Assembly (NCBI GenBank): GCA_001770015.1
Contig: MEQB01000038.1
Location: 1 to 61,430, forward strand
DNA from: Bdellovibrionales bacterium RIFOXYC1_FULL_37_79
Lineage (GTDB): Bacteria > Bdellovibrionota > Bacteriovoracia > Bacteriovoracales > Bacteriovoracaceae
Reading direction: 5' to 3'
Length of the DNA stretch: 61,430 nucleotides
Made by a program: the position numbers and the translations under genes. Below are positions 16,053-24,656 of this stretch, in pieces. The number at the start of each line of letters is the position of its first letter. Position 1 is the first letter of the stretch. The notes below the pieces were generated by a model that saw only the letters and a program-made list of their open reading frames with translations, did no database searches and was not told the origin of the DNA.

Positions 16053-17161
16053 TTTGTACTCCTTTTCAGAGATTCTGAGTTTATATCTATTGACTGTTTT
16101 TTTAACGGTTGGGACTGTAAGGGGTTATCTATAATGGCCATGATCGGATACTTTCTCGGGATCTCATTTTTGGCGGCGAGAGTGACTTTTCCGCCATGAG
16201 CGAGAACGGTTTGCGCTATATCATCCAGAATATCGTCATCTTCGTGGTCAAGATCCTTTTCATGTAATTTTATTTTACCACTTTTACCGTTAAGTTTGCC
16301 AAAAAGCTGAATGTCGTCGGCAATCAAAAGTCTCTTGATTCTTCCTTGAACAGCGGCCTTTGCAATAGTAGAGATTTTTCTTTTTACTTGATTTCCATTG
16401 GTTGGGTGGCGAAACTCCGCTAAAGTCTTTTCAACGTTTTTTTGGGCATTGGCCTTTAATGTCGATCGAATTTGAGAGCAAAGATCTAATAATCGTAGCT
16501 CATTAAAAGAATGCGAAATGAGAGTGACTTTAATGTTTTTATTTCTTAATATTTTGAGAAACGGTTGGGCCAGTTCTTTATTGCCGGCTAAAAAAAGGAT
16601 AGGTATTTTCTTCGTTGAAAAATTCAAAATCGAGTCGTTGAGCAGTTCTAGCGTTTCATTTAGATGTTCCTGGTTTTTTTGATTATAAGGGGATTGCGAA
16701 TAGATTCTTGTATCAATATGTTTGAAGTCATGGAGATTACCCTGATAAAGGTTAGCAGATCCATACTGAAGTCCAAGTAGTAAAAACTCGCTATCAATTT
16801 GAATCCATTTTAAAAGCGGCTTGACGTGGAATGAGTCTGCCACAATACATGAGGTTTCAACTTCAAGGGGAAGACTAAGTGCTCTAAATGCGTTTTTAGT
16901 TCTAAAAATGCCGATACTGTTTTCTTTAAAACTTTTTAGCAGTTTGCTATCTTGCTGAAAGCGTTTAATGGGGGCAAGGAACTTGTGTATCAGACTTTGG
17001 GTCATGACTGGTGCAAGATGTTTTTGAGCCAATTCGATGGCGTTTTGAATTTGTTTTTTTAGATCTGAAACGCAGCCACTATTTTTAATATAGTTAGTCA
17101 AGTGGATACCGCTTTGCGATTCTAGAAGGGGTTCCATCGTTTTTATTTTTAATGATAGCAT
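16049..17161 (-). CDS. Balon-like (bacterial aeRF1-related) ribosome hibernation factor
   Basis: The C-terminal half carries the eRF1-like pattern of bacterial aeRF1 homologues: KAAVQGRIKRLLIADD and DDILDDIAQTVLAHGGKVTLAAKNEIP, preceded by an N-terminal domain with FRTKNAFRALSLPLEVE and CIVADSFHVKPLL. This family includes Balon, which occupies the ribosomal A site in dormant cells; no GGQ hydrolysis motif is seen, as expected for a hibernation rather than a termination factor. Start at 17161, with AGGAGG four bases upstream; ten extra upstream residues are unlikely. Fused operon with hpf; a LysR-type gene lies 109 bases upstream on the same strand. Confidence 0.82.
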   Translation of the reverse strand: MLSLKIKTMEPLLESQSGIHLTNYIKNSGCVSDLKKQIQNAIELAQKHLAPVMTQSLIHKFLAPIKRFQQDSKLLKSFKENSIGIFRTKNAFRALSLPLEVETSCIVADSFHVKPLLKWIQIDSEFLLLGLQYGSANLYQGNLHDFKHIDTRIYSQSPYNQKNQEHLNETLELLNDSILNFSTKKIPILFLAGNKELAQPFLKILRNKNIKVTLISHSFNELRLLDLCSQIRSTLKANAQKNVEKTLAEFRHPTNGNQVKRKISTIAKAAVQGRIKRLLIADDIQLFGKLNGKSGKIKLHEKDLDHEDDDILDDIAQTVLAHGGKVTLAAKNEIPRKYPIMAIIDNPLQSQPLKKQSIDINSESLKRSTK

Positions 17162-17269
17162 AAAACCTCCTGTTTGGTTTTGAGTTAGCATTTATTCCAA
17201 CATCTAAACCTTACGGGAAATTATCCGATTGATAAAATAGATAATAAAAATGTTTAGTATCGCTTTTTG

Positions 17270-18157
17270 CTATATATTAAAATTCTTCATTAGACGTGCT
17301 GCTATCGGATTCTCCATTTTTCGTTTAGCGCTCAAGAGAAGTAATTCTTCGTATACACCTTGCAGTTGACCTATCTCGATCAGTTCTCCGGAAAGAATTT
17401 GTCTTGTGACTGTGTGTTTTGCCGTAGCTATAAGTCCCATTTCGCTAATGGCCATCAGTTTTTTCATTCCAATGTCTTGAGTCTCTGCGATGACATTGAA
17501 CTCGATACCTTGTAATTTGGCCCAGTGATCTAGGTCATAACGTAGTTTGCTGTCATAAGTTGGCAGGATAATAGGCTTGCCAGTTATAGACTTGGGGAAG
17601 CCTTGGCGAAGTGCTTTAAATTTGTGAGTCCCATAAAAACTAACATTTTTCTTGGTAATTTGCCTTGAGGAGAGGCCTTTTGCATCAATTCCCATAGGGA
17701 GAAAATTGGTCAACATCAGATCAATTCGATGTGAGGCAAGTTCGCGTATTAGCTCATCAGATTTGCCTTCAGAAAGAGATATTTGGCAAGGAGACAGTTT
17801 GTAAGCGGCTTTTATCAATTGAAGAATGATTTGTTTAGGCACGCTGTCGAGTGCGGCCACATGAAGCGTAGGACAGCAAGGCTTCATGCGTTCATGTAAA
17901 ACTTCCACCATTTCTGAACCCATTTTAAAAATGTTTTTGGCGTAATCAAGAGCCACCTTGCCCTGTTCTGTTAGGGTGAGTTTTTTGTGATGTCGTTCAA
18001 ACAACTGGATTCCAAGATTGTCTTCAAACTGTTTGAGCTGTGCACTCAAAGTAGGTTGTCCAAGTCTAAGTTTTTCAGCAGCCTTTGAAACAGTCCCCTC
18101 CTCGGCGATGGTTTTAAAATAGAGAAGATGGTGATAATTTATCCAAGCATTTGCCAT
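17270..18157 (-). CDS. LysR-family (NhaR-like) transcriptional regulator
   Basis: N-terminal winged helix WINYHHLLYFKTIAEEGTVSKAAEKLRLGQPTLSAQLKQFE is close to the NhaR pattern (LNYxHLxYFxxVAxEGSIxxA). An effector-binding domain follows, with YGTHKFKALRQGFPKSITGKPIILP and IAETQDIGMKKLMAISEMGL. NhaR senses sodium or pH in enterics. Start at 18157 behind a strong GGAGG. It lies directly upstream of the Balon-HPF pair in the same direction, so read-through or joint regulation is plausible. No Na+/H+ antiporter gene is adjacent, though a decayed antiporter fragment lies at 21.5 kb. Confidence 0.85.
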   Translation of the reverse strand: MANAWINYHHLLYFKTIAEEGTVSKAAEKLRLGQPTLSAQLKQFEDNLGIQLFERHHKKLTLTEQGKVALDYAKNIFKMGSEMVEVLHERMKPCCPTLHVAALDSVPKQIILQLIKAAYKLSPCQISLSEGKSDELIRELASHRIDLMLTNFLPMGIDAKGLSSRQITKKNVSFYGTHKFKALRQGFPKSITGKPIILPTYDSKLRYDLDHWAKLQGIEFNVIAETQDIGMKKLMAISEMGLIATAKHTVTRQILSGELIEIGQLQGVYEELLLLSAKRKMENPIAARLMKNFNI

Positions 18158-18346
18158 GCAAGCCTCCGTGTATTTCAATTTTATGTATCATCAAAAGCAA
18201 TGCTAAACAATATATTAATCTATTTGAACGATAGGTGTTTTTGATTGATATTAAAAATTATCTGTTGTGATTTGTACGTTGGCAGGGTTTTGAAAAAACA
18301 GGATAAAAAGTAAAATATTTCAATCGTTTGCATAACTATTAGGGTG

Positions 18347-18378
18347 TTGACATAATACCTAGTATAGCATAGTATAAT
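18347..18378 (+). promoter_or_regulatory. Candidate sigma-70-type promoter of the PadR operon
   Basis: TTGACA at 18347-18352 and either TAGTAT (18370, 17-base spacer) or TATAAT (18373, 20-base spacer). The ATG of the regulator begins at 18382, so any transcript would be nearly leaderless. TAGTATA occurs twice here, which could form an operator for autorepression. Confidence 0.5.
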
Positions 18379-18381
18379 GTT

Positions 18382-18729
18382 ATGAAAGTCGATATAGAAA
18401 ACTGGAAATCACAAATTAGAAAAGGCTATTTGGATTTGTGTATCCTTCTTATAATTGATTCAAAAAAAAGAATATATGGATTTGAACTTCTTGACGTTTT
18501 AAAAAAGCTTGATCTTCCCGTAAAAGAAGGAACGCTTTACCCTCTTTTGAGTCGGATGTCATCAGATGGCTTGCTAACCACAGAATGGGAAACCGAAAAT
18601 ACCTCAGGGCACCCTAGAAAATTTTATTCATTGACTAAAACAGGAAGAGCAGCTGTTTCGGAAATGCAAAACGAATTTGATAAATTAGTTATTATCTATA
18701 AGGAAATAAAAAAATTGGAGGACAAATGA
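18382..18729 (+). CDS. PadR-family transcriptional regulator
   Basis: Winged-helix protein of 115 residues: QIRKGYLDLCILLII, IYGFELLDVLKKL, VKEGTLYPLLSRMSSDGLLTTEW and GHPRKFYSLTKTGRAAV, all diagnostic of PadR. In many bacteria a small PadR is paired with a HAAS-domain membrane protein, as here: the stop overlaps the next start by 4 bases (ATGA). It probably represses its own operon. Confidence 0.92.
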   Translation: MKVDIENWKSQIRKGYLDLCILLIIDSKKRIYGFELLDVLKKLDLPVKEGTLYPLLSRMSSDGLLTTEWETENTSGHPRKFYSLTKTGRAAVSEMQNEFDKLVIIYKEIKKLEDK

Positions 18730-19634
18730 ATACCCCAGCAAAACTTGAATCTTATTTGGTAAAACTTGATAAGTCCTTGGGGCCTATCGCTATTAGTGAA
18801 AGGGCTGATATTGTGACCGAAATAAGAAGTCATGTCTTAGAAGCACAGAGGCAAGATGAAACACAAACTATTGAATCAATTCTTGCTTCTCTTGGCGAGC
18901 CTGAACAAGTAGCAAATCGTTATCTATTAGAGAGAGGCTTAAAACCACAAAAGGCCCCCAAGCATCCAATTGTAAAGTGGCTAATAATAGGTTTTTTGGG
19001 CACACTTTCAATTTGCGTATTTTTTGTTTTGATAATTATTTGGAAATTTACTCCCATAATCAAGGTTGATGAAGAAAAAGGTCGAGTTATTATTCTAGGA
19101 GGGCTTATAGATGTAAATGAAAAGGCAGGACATGTAAAAGTTGGATCAATTAGCGTAAATGATGATTCTGAAGATGAACAAATTTCTGGGTCAGTGGATA
19201 TTGACATTAAAAAAGCTCCAAAGATTGAAGTGTTGTTTGCAAATGGAAAAATGGGATTTGAAAATTCACACAACAACCAACTAGTTTGGAAATGTCATGG
19301 TGCAAATAGCGAAAACGTTATGGAAAATGAAAAAGGATTAACCAGGTTAAATTTTAAGAAGGTGGCAAACGTAAAATGTGCGGTAGATATTCCCAAGGGG
19401 ATTTATTTGATTGTTGATGGAGGTAATGGGAAAATTGACTTTGAAGAACCTAGCTATCATGTCGATTTAAAGCTTGCGAATGGGAAAATTGGTTTTTCTG
19501 AAGATACTTCTTTAAAATATGTTTATGGGCTTCGTGTCACCAATGGAGTAGTGGATGATTTTAAGTCAAACCCATCAAGTGATGCATATAAAATTGATAT
19601 GAAAATTGTTAATGGAAAAATTGATAAATACTAA
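18726..19634 (+). CDS. HAAS-domain membrane protein with beta-repeat extracytoplasmic region
   Basis: Residues 1-75 are a HAAS/DUF1700-like helical domain (SERADIVTEIRSHVLEAQ, IESILASLGEPEQVANRYL), the usual partner of small PadR regulators. A single membrane helix (about 82-107, WLIIGFLGTLSICVFFVLIII) leads to an outside region. Its repeats of the kind FANGKMGFE, GGNGKIDFE, LANGKIGFS and IVNGKIDKY are a DUF4097-like beta-helix pattern. Likely a signal-coupled membrane protein; function unknown. Followed by a second DUF4097-like gene. Confidence 0.75.
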   Translation: MNTPAKLESYLVKLDKSLGPIAISERADIVTEIRSHVLEAQRQDETQTIESILASLGEPEQVANRYLLERGLKPQKAPKHPIVKWLIIGFLGTLSICVFFVLIIIWKFTPIIKVDEEKGRVIILGGLIDVNEKAGHVKVGSISVNDDSEDEQISGSVDIDIKKAPKIEVLFANGKMGFENSHNNQLVWKCHGANSENVMENEKGLTRLNFKKVANVKCAVDIPKGIYLIVDGGNGKIDFEEPSYHVDLKLANGKIGFSEDTSLKYVYGLRVTNGVVDDFKSNPSSDAYKIDMKIVNGKIDKY

Positions 19635-19652
19635 ATTGAAAAGGAAGTTGGT

Positions 19653-20318
19653 GTGATAAATAAAATTATTATTATAAATATTTTGATAATTTTTTCGTCA
19701 TTTGTTTTTGGTGAGCAGATAACCCAAAAATTTGACGCAGAAAAAATTAAAAAAATTAACATCAACACTAGTAAGGGAAAAGTGGTATTAAGCTCTGTAA
19801 CTGATAAAATATCGTTGGTTATAACGGATAAAATTAAAGTATCCAAAGAATGTCAAATTATTGTCGAATTACAAGATAATGTGTTAAATGCCAAAACACA
19901 ATCCCGAGGTGGTGATTGTGAAGTCAATTTTAATATTGCAGTTCCTGCAAATGTAAAGCTCGATGTTAATATTGGTAGTGGTGATCTTGAAATATCTTAT
20001 GTGCATGGAAATATTCATTTTAAAATTGGTAAAGGGGATGTCGTGATTAATAATCCTGGTCACAAGGTCAATGGTAAGATTGGTAGCGGAACTATTAAGA
20101 TAAATTATAAAATGTTGCCTGAAAAAGGTGTATTAGACATTAGTTCAGGCCGAGGTGAAACATCGGTAACATTACCTGAAGGATCAAAAATTACATCCAA
20201 TTTAAAAGTGGGCCTTGGCAGTATTCAAAACGAAATTGGAGAGTTTGAAAACGCAAGCTTTAAAATTAATATAAAGTCTGGTTGGGGGGATATAAAAATT
20301 ACGAAGATAAAATTATGA
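19653..20318 (+). CDS. Secreted DUF4097-like beta-repeat protein
   Basis: GTG start preceded by AAGGAAG; the N-terminus (IIIINILIIFSSFVFGE) is a signal peptide. The mature region has the DUF4097 repeat rhythm: NIGSGDLEISY, HFKIGKGDVVINN, GKIGSGTIKINY, ISSGRGETSVTLP, KVGLGSIQNEIG, IKSGWGDIKI. Likely a periplasmic or surface beta-solenoid. It belongs to the padR operon, 18 bases after the HAAS gene. No catalytic residues are evident. Confidence 0.75.
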   Translation: MINKIIIINILIIFSSFVFGEQITQKFDAEKIKKININTSKGKVVLSSVTDKISLVITDKIKVSKECQIIVELQDNVLNAKTQSRGGDCEVNFNIAVPANVKLDVNIGSGDLEISYVHGNIHFKIGKGDVVINNPGHKVNGKIGSGTIKINYKMLPEKGVLDISSGRGETSVTLPEGSKITSNLKVGLGSIQNEIGEFENASFKINIKSGWGDIKITKIKL

Positions 20319-20422
20319 CGGTCTTCTTACTTTAGAATCACCTAGACTTTGGGAAAAATTCTTGAGAACATGCATGCGTCTATTCTAATAATAATGTACA
20401 ATTTTTTTTCTAGTGAATTAAT

Positions 20423-21349
20423 ATGACTACTGCAACGACTTCTTCTTGGATATTATTCTTTCTTTTGATTGTGGTTTTGCTGGCGTTTGACTTAGGGGTT
20501 TTAAATCGCAAAAACCATGCACCTTCAATAAGAGAGGCGATGGTTTGGTCAGCGATGTGGATTTCTTTGGCACTCGCTTTTAATGTGGGCGTTTATTTTT
20601 GGTTTGGATCGCAAAAAGCGGTGGAATTTTTAACGGGGTTTATTCTTGAAAAATCACTTTCTGTCGATAATCTTTTTGTCTTTATATTAATTTTTAATGC
20701 TTTTAGGGTGCCCAGATATATCCATCATAAAATTCTGTTTTATGGAATACTTGGAGCAATTATTTTCAGATTTATTTTTATTTTTATTGGAGCGGCATTG
20801 TTAAGTAAGTTTAGCTGGATGATGTTTGTGTTTGGTGCATTCTTGGTTTTTACCGGAATCAAAATTACCCTCAAAAAAGATGAAGAATTCAATCCAGATA
20901 ATAACATTGTATTGAAATTGGCAACGAAATATCTTCCTTTTCGTGGGGAGATGTCTGATATGTTTATTATTAAAAAAGATAAAAAATATTTCTTCACGCC
21001 ATTATTCATTGTTCTTTTGGCAATAGAGACAAGTGATATTATTTTTGCGGTTGACTCCATCCCTGCCATCTTTGCCATTACCCGTGACCCGTTTATTGTT
21101 TTTACTTCTAATATTTTTGCGATTCTTGGTTTACGAAGTATTTATTTTGTTCTTGAAAACTTGATGGATAAATTTATTTATTTAAAATATGGGCTGGGAG
21201 TAATTTTAACCTATATCGGTATCAAAATGTTGATAGTTGAATATATTCATATCCCGGTAACTCTTTCATTGGGGTTTGTTTTTGCGGTATTACTTATTTC
21301 CATACTTGCCTCTCTTTGTAGATCACCAGATACAAAAAGTGCTAAATAA
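20423..21349 (+). CDS. TerC/Alx-family integral membrane protein
   Basis: 308 residues, about eight membrane helices, with the TerC hallmarks ILEKSLSVDNLFVFILIF, LAIETSDIIFAVDSIPAIFAIT and FTSNIFAILGLRSIYFVLE; the acidic residues in these blocks are expected metal-coordinating positions. Members of this family export Mn2+ (Alx, MeeF/Y) or are linked to tellurite resistance. No Mn2+ riboswitch-like leader could be recognised upstream, where about 100 AT-rich bases separate it from the DUF4097 gene. Confidence 0.9.
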   Translation: MTTATTSSWILFFLLIVVLLAFDLGVLNRKNHAPSIREAMVWSAMWISLALAFNVGVYFWFGSQKAVEFLTGFILEKSLSVDNLFVFILIFNAFRVPRYIHHKILFYGILGAIIFRFIFIFIGAALLSKFSWMMFVFGAFLVFTGIKITLKKDEEFNPDNNIVLKLATKYLPFRGEMSDMFIIKKDKKYFFTPLFIVLLAIETSDIIFAVDSIPAIFAITRDPFIVFTSNIFAILGLRSIYFVLENLMDKFIYLKYGLGVILTYIGIKMLIVEYIHIPVTLSLGFVFAVLLISILASLCRSPDTKSAK

Positions 21350-21502
21350 TTAACAGGCTAAAGACTTGTTTTTATATTTGGAACTAAAATTAAAAGACAT
21401 ATTGTCTTGTTTATGAGAAAAGAATTTTTCCATTGATGTGTAAATGTAATAGGGTTATAACTAAAAATAAATCTAGTTTTTAATCTCGATTGAAGAGTTT
21501 AT

Positions 21503-21733
21503 ATGGATTTTCTAATACGTTTGGAAATTTTTTATCTTGTTGGTGCTATTTGTATTTTAGAGGTTTTTTTCAAGAATTACTTTTAAAAACTGGAAATTCC
21601 CTTGAAAAAGCTTTTTATTCAAAGAAAGCAAGATGTTATTGCGCCACGAGGAATCACTGTATTGGAGGCAGGTGATGTTTTACTTATTTTGTCAACGAAT
21701 GTTGAATTTGAGCAAGTAAAAAATAAGATGTAG
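21503..21733 (+). pseudogene. Internally deleted K+(Na+)/H+ antiporter remnant
   Basis: One frame, interrupted by a TAA at 21584, joins a membrane-like N-terminus (IFYLVGAICILEVFFKNYF, then KLEIPLKKLF, reminiscent of the GVPLLLLF start of CvrA/NhaP2-type antiporters) directly to a TrkA-C-like tail (VIAPRGITVLEAGDVLLIL). A functional gene would have several hundred residues between them. The simplest reading is a large in-frame deletion plus a nonsense change. It fills most of the 412-base gap after terC; the rest shows nothing clear. Confidence 0.6.
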
Positions 21734-21761
21734 ATAAGTAAAAACAATTTAAAAGTGAATA

Positions 21762-22010
21762 ATGGAGATGAATATTCAAAAAAATGATTTGGTCCAGCTA
21801 ACAAAAATGCAAATGCCTTTTGGTAAATATAAGGGAACTCTTCTGATTGATTTGCCTGAGGGGTATGTGGTGTGGTTTTATCAAAAAGGTTTTCCAGAAG
21901 GAAGACTTGGCTATTTGCTTGGGCTACTTTATGAAATTAAATTAAACGGGCTTGAATACTTGTTGTTGCCACTTAAAGATTCTTTGTCATCGACCTTAAA
22001 TAAGCACTGA
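21762..22010 (+). CDS. DUF3820 family protein
   Basis: 82 residues with the DUF3820 core MPFGKYKGTLLIDLPEGYVVWFYQKGFPEGRLG. The family is widespread in proteobacteria and has no settled biochemical role. The ATG at 21762 gives a six-residue lead; a second ATG two codons later is possible, and the ribosome binding site is weak. It lies between the antiporter remnant and a small redox protein. Confidence 0.82.
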   Translation: MEMNIQKNDLVQLTKMQMPFGKYKGTLLIDLPEGYVVWFYQKGFPEGRLGYLLGLLYEIKLNGLEYLLLPLKDSLSSTLNKH

Positions 22011-22094
22011 ATCAATTATTATGATGGCAACATCGTTACTATTAATATATGGTCATTTTGAACGATGGTTAGATATTTTAAGAGGAGATTAAAA

Positions 22095-22334
22095 ATGAAA
22101 GTTCAAATTCTAGGAACTGGCTGCGCAAAATGCAAAAAACTTTTTGAAAACGCATCAGCTGCGATTAAACAATCAGGAATAAAGTGTGAAATTGAGAAAA
22201 TTGAAAAAATTGAAGATATAACCGATATGGGCGTAATGATGACTCCTGCTTTGGCCATTGACGGAGAGATAAAAACTGCCGGTAAGGTTATGGATGTTGA
22301 AGGAATAATTCAAATTTTAAAAAGTCAAAACTAA
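22095..22334 (+). CDS. Small thioredoxin-like redox-active disulfide protein
   Basis: 79 residues with an N-terminal active-site motif GTGCAKCKKL (CxxC), the cis-Pro region MMTPALAIDGEIKTAGKV and overall resemblance to the redox-active disulfide protein 2 / thioredoxin_3 family. Start at 22095 because AGGAG is 8 bases upstream; an ATG at 22065 has no binding site. Probably a cytosolic thiol-disulfide or metal-handling protein; its partner is unknown. Confidence 0.88.
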   Translation: MKVQILGTGCAKCKKLFENASAAIKQSGIKCEIEKIEKIEDITDMGVMMTPALAIDGEIKTAGKVMDVEGIIQILKSQN

Positions 22335-22367
22335 ACGAAAGCCTAAGATTTAAAATACCCGGAATTT

Positions 22368-22742
22368 TTAGCAAGTAGTTGAGGTGTTGGCGAATTTTTG
22401 GACCAAATTTAAAAGTTCATCAGGGCGAAAAGGTTTTTTAATAAAACATTTAGCATGGCCATTATTGATAATTTTGTGAACATTCACATCGCTAAAGCCA
22501 GACATAAGAATGGTAGGTGGAAACCCTTTTAAATATTCAACGAGTTGAGCACCATTCATTTTAGGCATTCTGATATCACTGATTACAAGGGATATTTGTC
22601 CCGCATAAGTTTTGACAAGATTAATCGCCTCTTCTCCATTTTCAGCAGTAAGGGCGATATATCCTAAAGATTCGACTAATAAAGTTAATACATCACGTAT
22701 GTCTTGCTCATCATCAACAACAAGTACATATTTTGCACTCAT
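22368..22742 (-). CDS. Stand-alone response regulator
   Basis: Single CheY-like receiver: acidic pair in VLVVDDEQD, phospho-acceptor in LVISDIRMPKMNG, T/S position in LMSGFSD and lysine in FIKKPF. The start is the ATG at 22742 (MSAKYVLVVDDE); the frame is open further upstream only because it runs into the IS. Before the IS insertion it would have followed the CHASE4-like kinase gene almost directly, so it was probably the last gene of that operon and its cognate partner. The IS now separates it from upstream transcription. Confidence 0.88.
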   Translation of the reverse strand: MSAKYVLVVDDEQDIRDVLTLLVESLGYIALTAENGEEAINLVKTYAGQISLVISDIRMPKMNGAQLVEYLKGFPPTILMSGFSDVNVHKIINNGHAKCFIKKPFRPDELLNLVQKFANTSTTC

Positions 22743-22767
22743 AAATAATCCAAAATTTAAGTTTTGT
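22651..22767. repeat. 117-bp target-site duplication, left copy
   Basis: Identical, by base-by-base reading, to 24657-24773. It covers the first 30 codons of the response regulator and the last codons of the kinase gene as they stood before insertion. Confidence 0.92.
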
Positions 22768-24656
22768 CCTGACTTCCGCAATTTGAATTGCGTCATTCAA
22801 TGATTATAGTATGTTGAGTTACCCTTGGGGTCACTACACTTACTTGTTAATCATTTTAATTTTATCATTGATTGTGAGATTAAAGGCGTTGTAAATTTTT
22901 CTCTGAAGTTCTGTTATTTTAGAGGGAAGAACAAATTTTCTTCCAGTTTTTTTATCTTTCACAATACTTACTTCTAATCTACTCAACTCATTTTGTATTT
23001 CTTCAAAACTGAGTTTTATATTTTTTTTGTTCAATTTATAACGAATAAAACTGGTTAAACTATAGGCAATAAAACAAATTAAAATATGTGCCTTAATTCT
23101 TTTGGTGGTCCAGTGATAAATCGGTCGCATTTTTAAATCATGCTTATTCACCCTAAATACAGCTTCAATTTGCCATAATCCTGTATACCTTTTTAAAATT
23201 TCTGAGGAACTTAAATCATTCGACAAGTGATTAGTGATAACACCATGAATGCCATCCCATTGTGCTTCCTGTTCGATTTTTTCCAGGTTTAATGTGGCCT
23301 CCTTAGCACCCTTACTCTCCAGCTTTAAATATTTTTTTGTTCCGGTATTATTGATTAAATCAGCAAGACGAACTTTTCCATTAGTCATTTTTTTCTTTAT
23401 ACGTTCAATCAATCTCTCCCGGTCTTTCTTATCCTTCTCTGCGCGTTTTTTGCTATAAGAAACTACTAACCTTCGTCCATCATGTTCATAATCTTTTACA
23501 AATTTTTCTAACTGACTATTTTCTGCTTTTACCAATGCTATATCTGCAACAATTTGTCCTTTGATTGTCCTGTTGAGTATCTTTAATTTCGCAGCAACAA
23601 TAAACTTAACTTTTTTCTCATCAAGTTTGGATAAGTTGGCATGAGTGAACATTGCTCGATCTGCAACAATAAATGTCTCAGATAAATTATATCGCTTTTC
23701 CAACTGTTCAATCACTGTAATAAGCGTATTTCCCTCGTATGTATTGCCTGGATATAATTCGTAATCAAGTGGTAACCCTTCGGTCGTGCTAATCAGTGCA
23801 AGCATCACCTGGGTTTCTTTAAACTTATTATCCTTGCTAAAACCAAAATTTCTAAGCTCATCAGGTGTAAAGCTTTCAAAATAAAGTGTCGTCACATCAA
23901 AAAAAGCAACGTCAACTTTTTGGTTTAAAAGATCAAGTGTTGATACACGAATCTTATCCTTAATACGATTTTGACAGGTATAGACTTTATCCATCATGCG
24001 ATAAACTTTATCCAAATCAAGCTCAATGTTTTGCTCTTGCTCGATATTTCTAACACTTTTTCTTTTACTAACAGGATCACTAATACGAGAGAGAACAATC
24101 TCCTTTAACAGTTCATTGGAATCTTCTTGCCTGTAACCGGTATCAATTGAAGTTTCCAGATCAAGTTGCTCGTAGGCATGAGAAAAAACATCAACGAGAC
24201 CGGCATTGATCCTTGCCTCTTCTTCAAGGCATTTAACGTTGACCGTATTTTCTTTTACTGGGGTTCTCTTTTTAGATGCATGAACTATTTCTTCCATTCC
24301 GGGAAGGGCAGGGTTTATTTCATTTTTGATTTTAATTATCATTTCTTCAGCGATACGTTTATGCATTTCAATTTTTTCAACATTGTCCTTATGAAAATGT
24401 CCGACACAGCAGACGGTCTTTTGCTTAACTTTATCCCCGATACGTTGATTTTCAACGATACGGATAGAAACATGATTGTCATTTTTTTTCACTATTCGTA
24501 CAAACATGCTTTCAAGAATAATATTAAAAAACGTGCAGTCAAGGCCTTGGGCCACTACATTTGACCTTTTGGAAGAAAATAAGTGGAACTTATTGGAAAA
24601 TATGAAAAAAAATAATCAATTTTCGGAAAAAATTAAATCAAATTGCGGAAGTCAGG
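22768..24656 (-). mobile_element. IS1634-family insertion sequence (1,889 bp)
   Basis: Bounded by terminal inverted repeats CCTGACTTCCGCAATTTGA (22768-22786 and, as the complement, the right end to 24656). It carries one transposase gene and is flanked by a perfect 117-bp direct repeat. Long, variable target duplications are a known trait of the IS1634/IS1549 group. The intact transposase, matching ends and identical flanks indicate a recent insertion. Confidence 0.93.
22840..24507 (-). CDS. IS1634-family transposase
   Basis: DDE transposase of IS4-superfamily type. Candidate catalytic acids are the Asp in VAFFDVTTLYFES, the Asp in FIVADRAMFTHANL and the Glu in GLWQIEAVFRVNKHDLKMRPIYHW (the YREK-like region). 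Start at 24507 (MFVRIVKKND, the usual family N-terminus); sixteen extra residues upstream are unlikely. About 555 residues, full length. It recognises the CCTGACTTCC ends. Confidence 0.93.
   Translation of the reverse strand: MFVRIVKKNDNHVSIRIVENQRIGDKVKQKTVCCVGHFHKDNVEKIEMHKRIAEEMIIKIKNEINPALPGMEEIVHASKKRTPVKENTVNVKCLEEEARINAGLVDVFSHAYEQLDLETSIDTGYRQEDSNELLKEIVLSRISDPVSKRKSVRNIEQEQNIELDLDKVYRMMDKVYTCQNRIKDKIRVSTLDLLNQKVDVAFFDVTTLYFESFTPDELRNFGFSKDNKFKETQVMLALISTTEGLPLDYELYPGNTYEGNTLITVIEQLEKRYNLSETFIVADRAMFTHANLSKLDEKKVKFIVAAKLKILNRTIKGQIVADIALVKAENSQLEKFVKDYEHDGRRLVVSYSKKRAEKDKKDRERLIERIKKKMTNGKVRLADLINNTGTKKYLKLESKGAKEATLNLEKIEQEAQWDGIHGVITNHLSNDLSSSEILKRYTGLWQIEAVFRVNKHDLKMRPIYHWTTKRIKAHILICFIAYSLTSFIRYKLNKKNIKLSFEEIQNELSRLEVSIVKDKKTGRKFVLPSKITELQRKIYNAFNLTINDKIKMINK

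Noticed and set aside
20319-20422. Mn2+ (yybP-ykoY) riboswitch upstream of terC
   Set aside because: The gap is only about 100 bases and shows no recognisable conserved loops or terminator hairpin.
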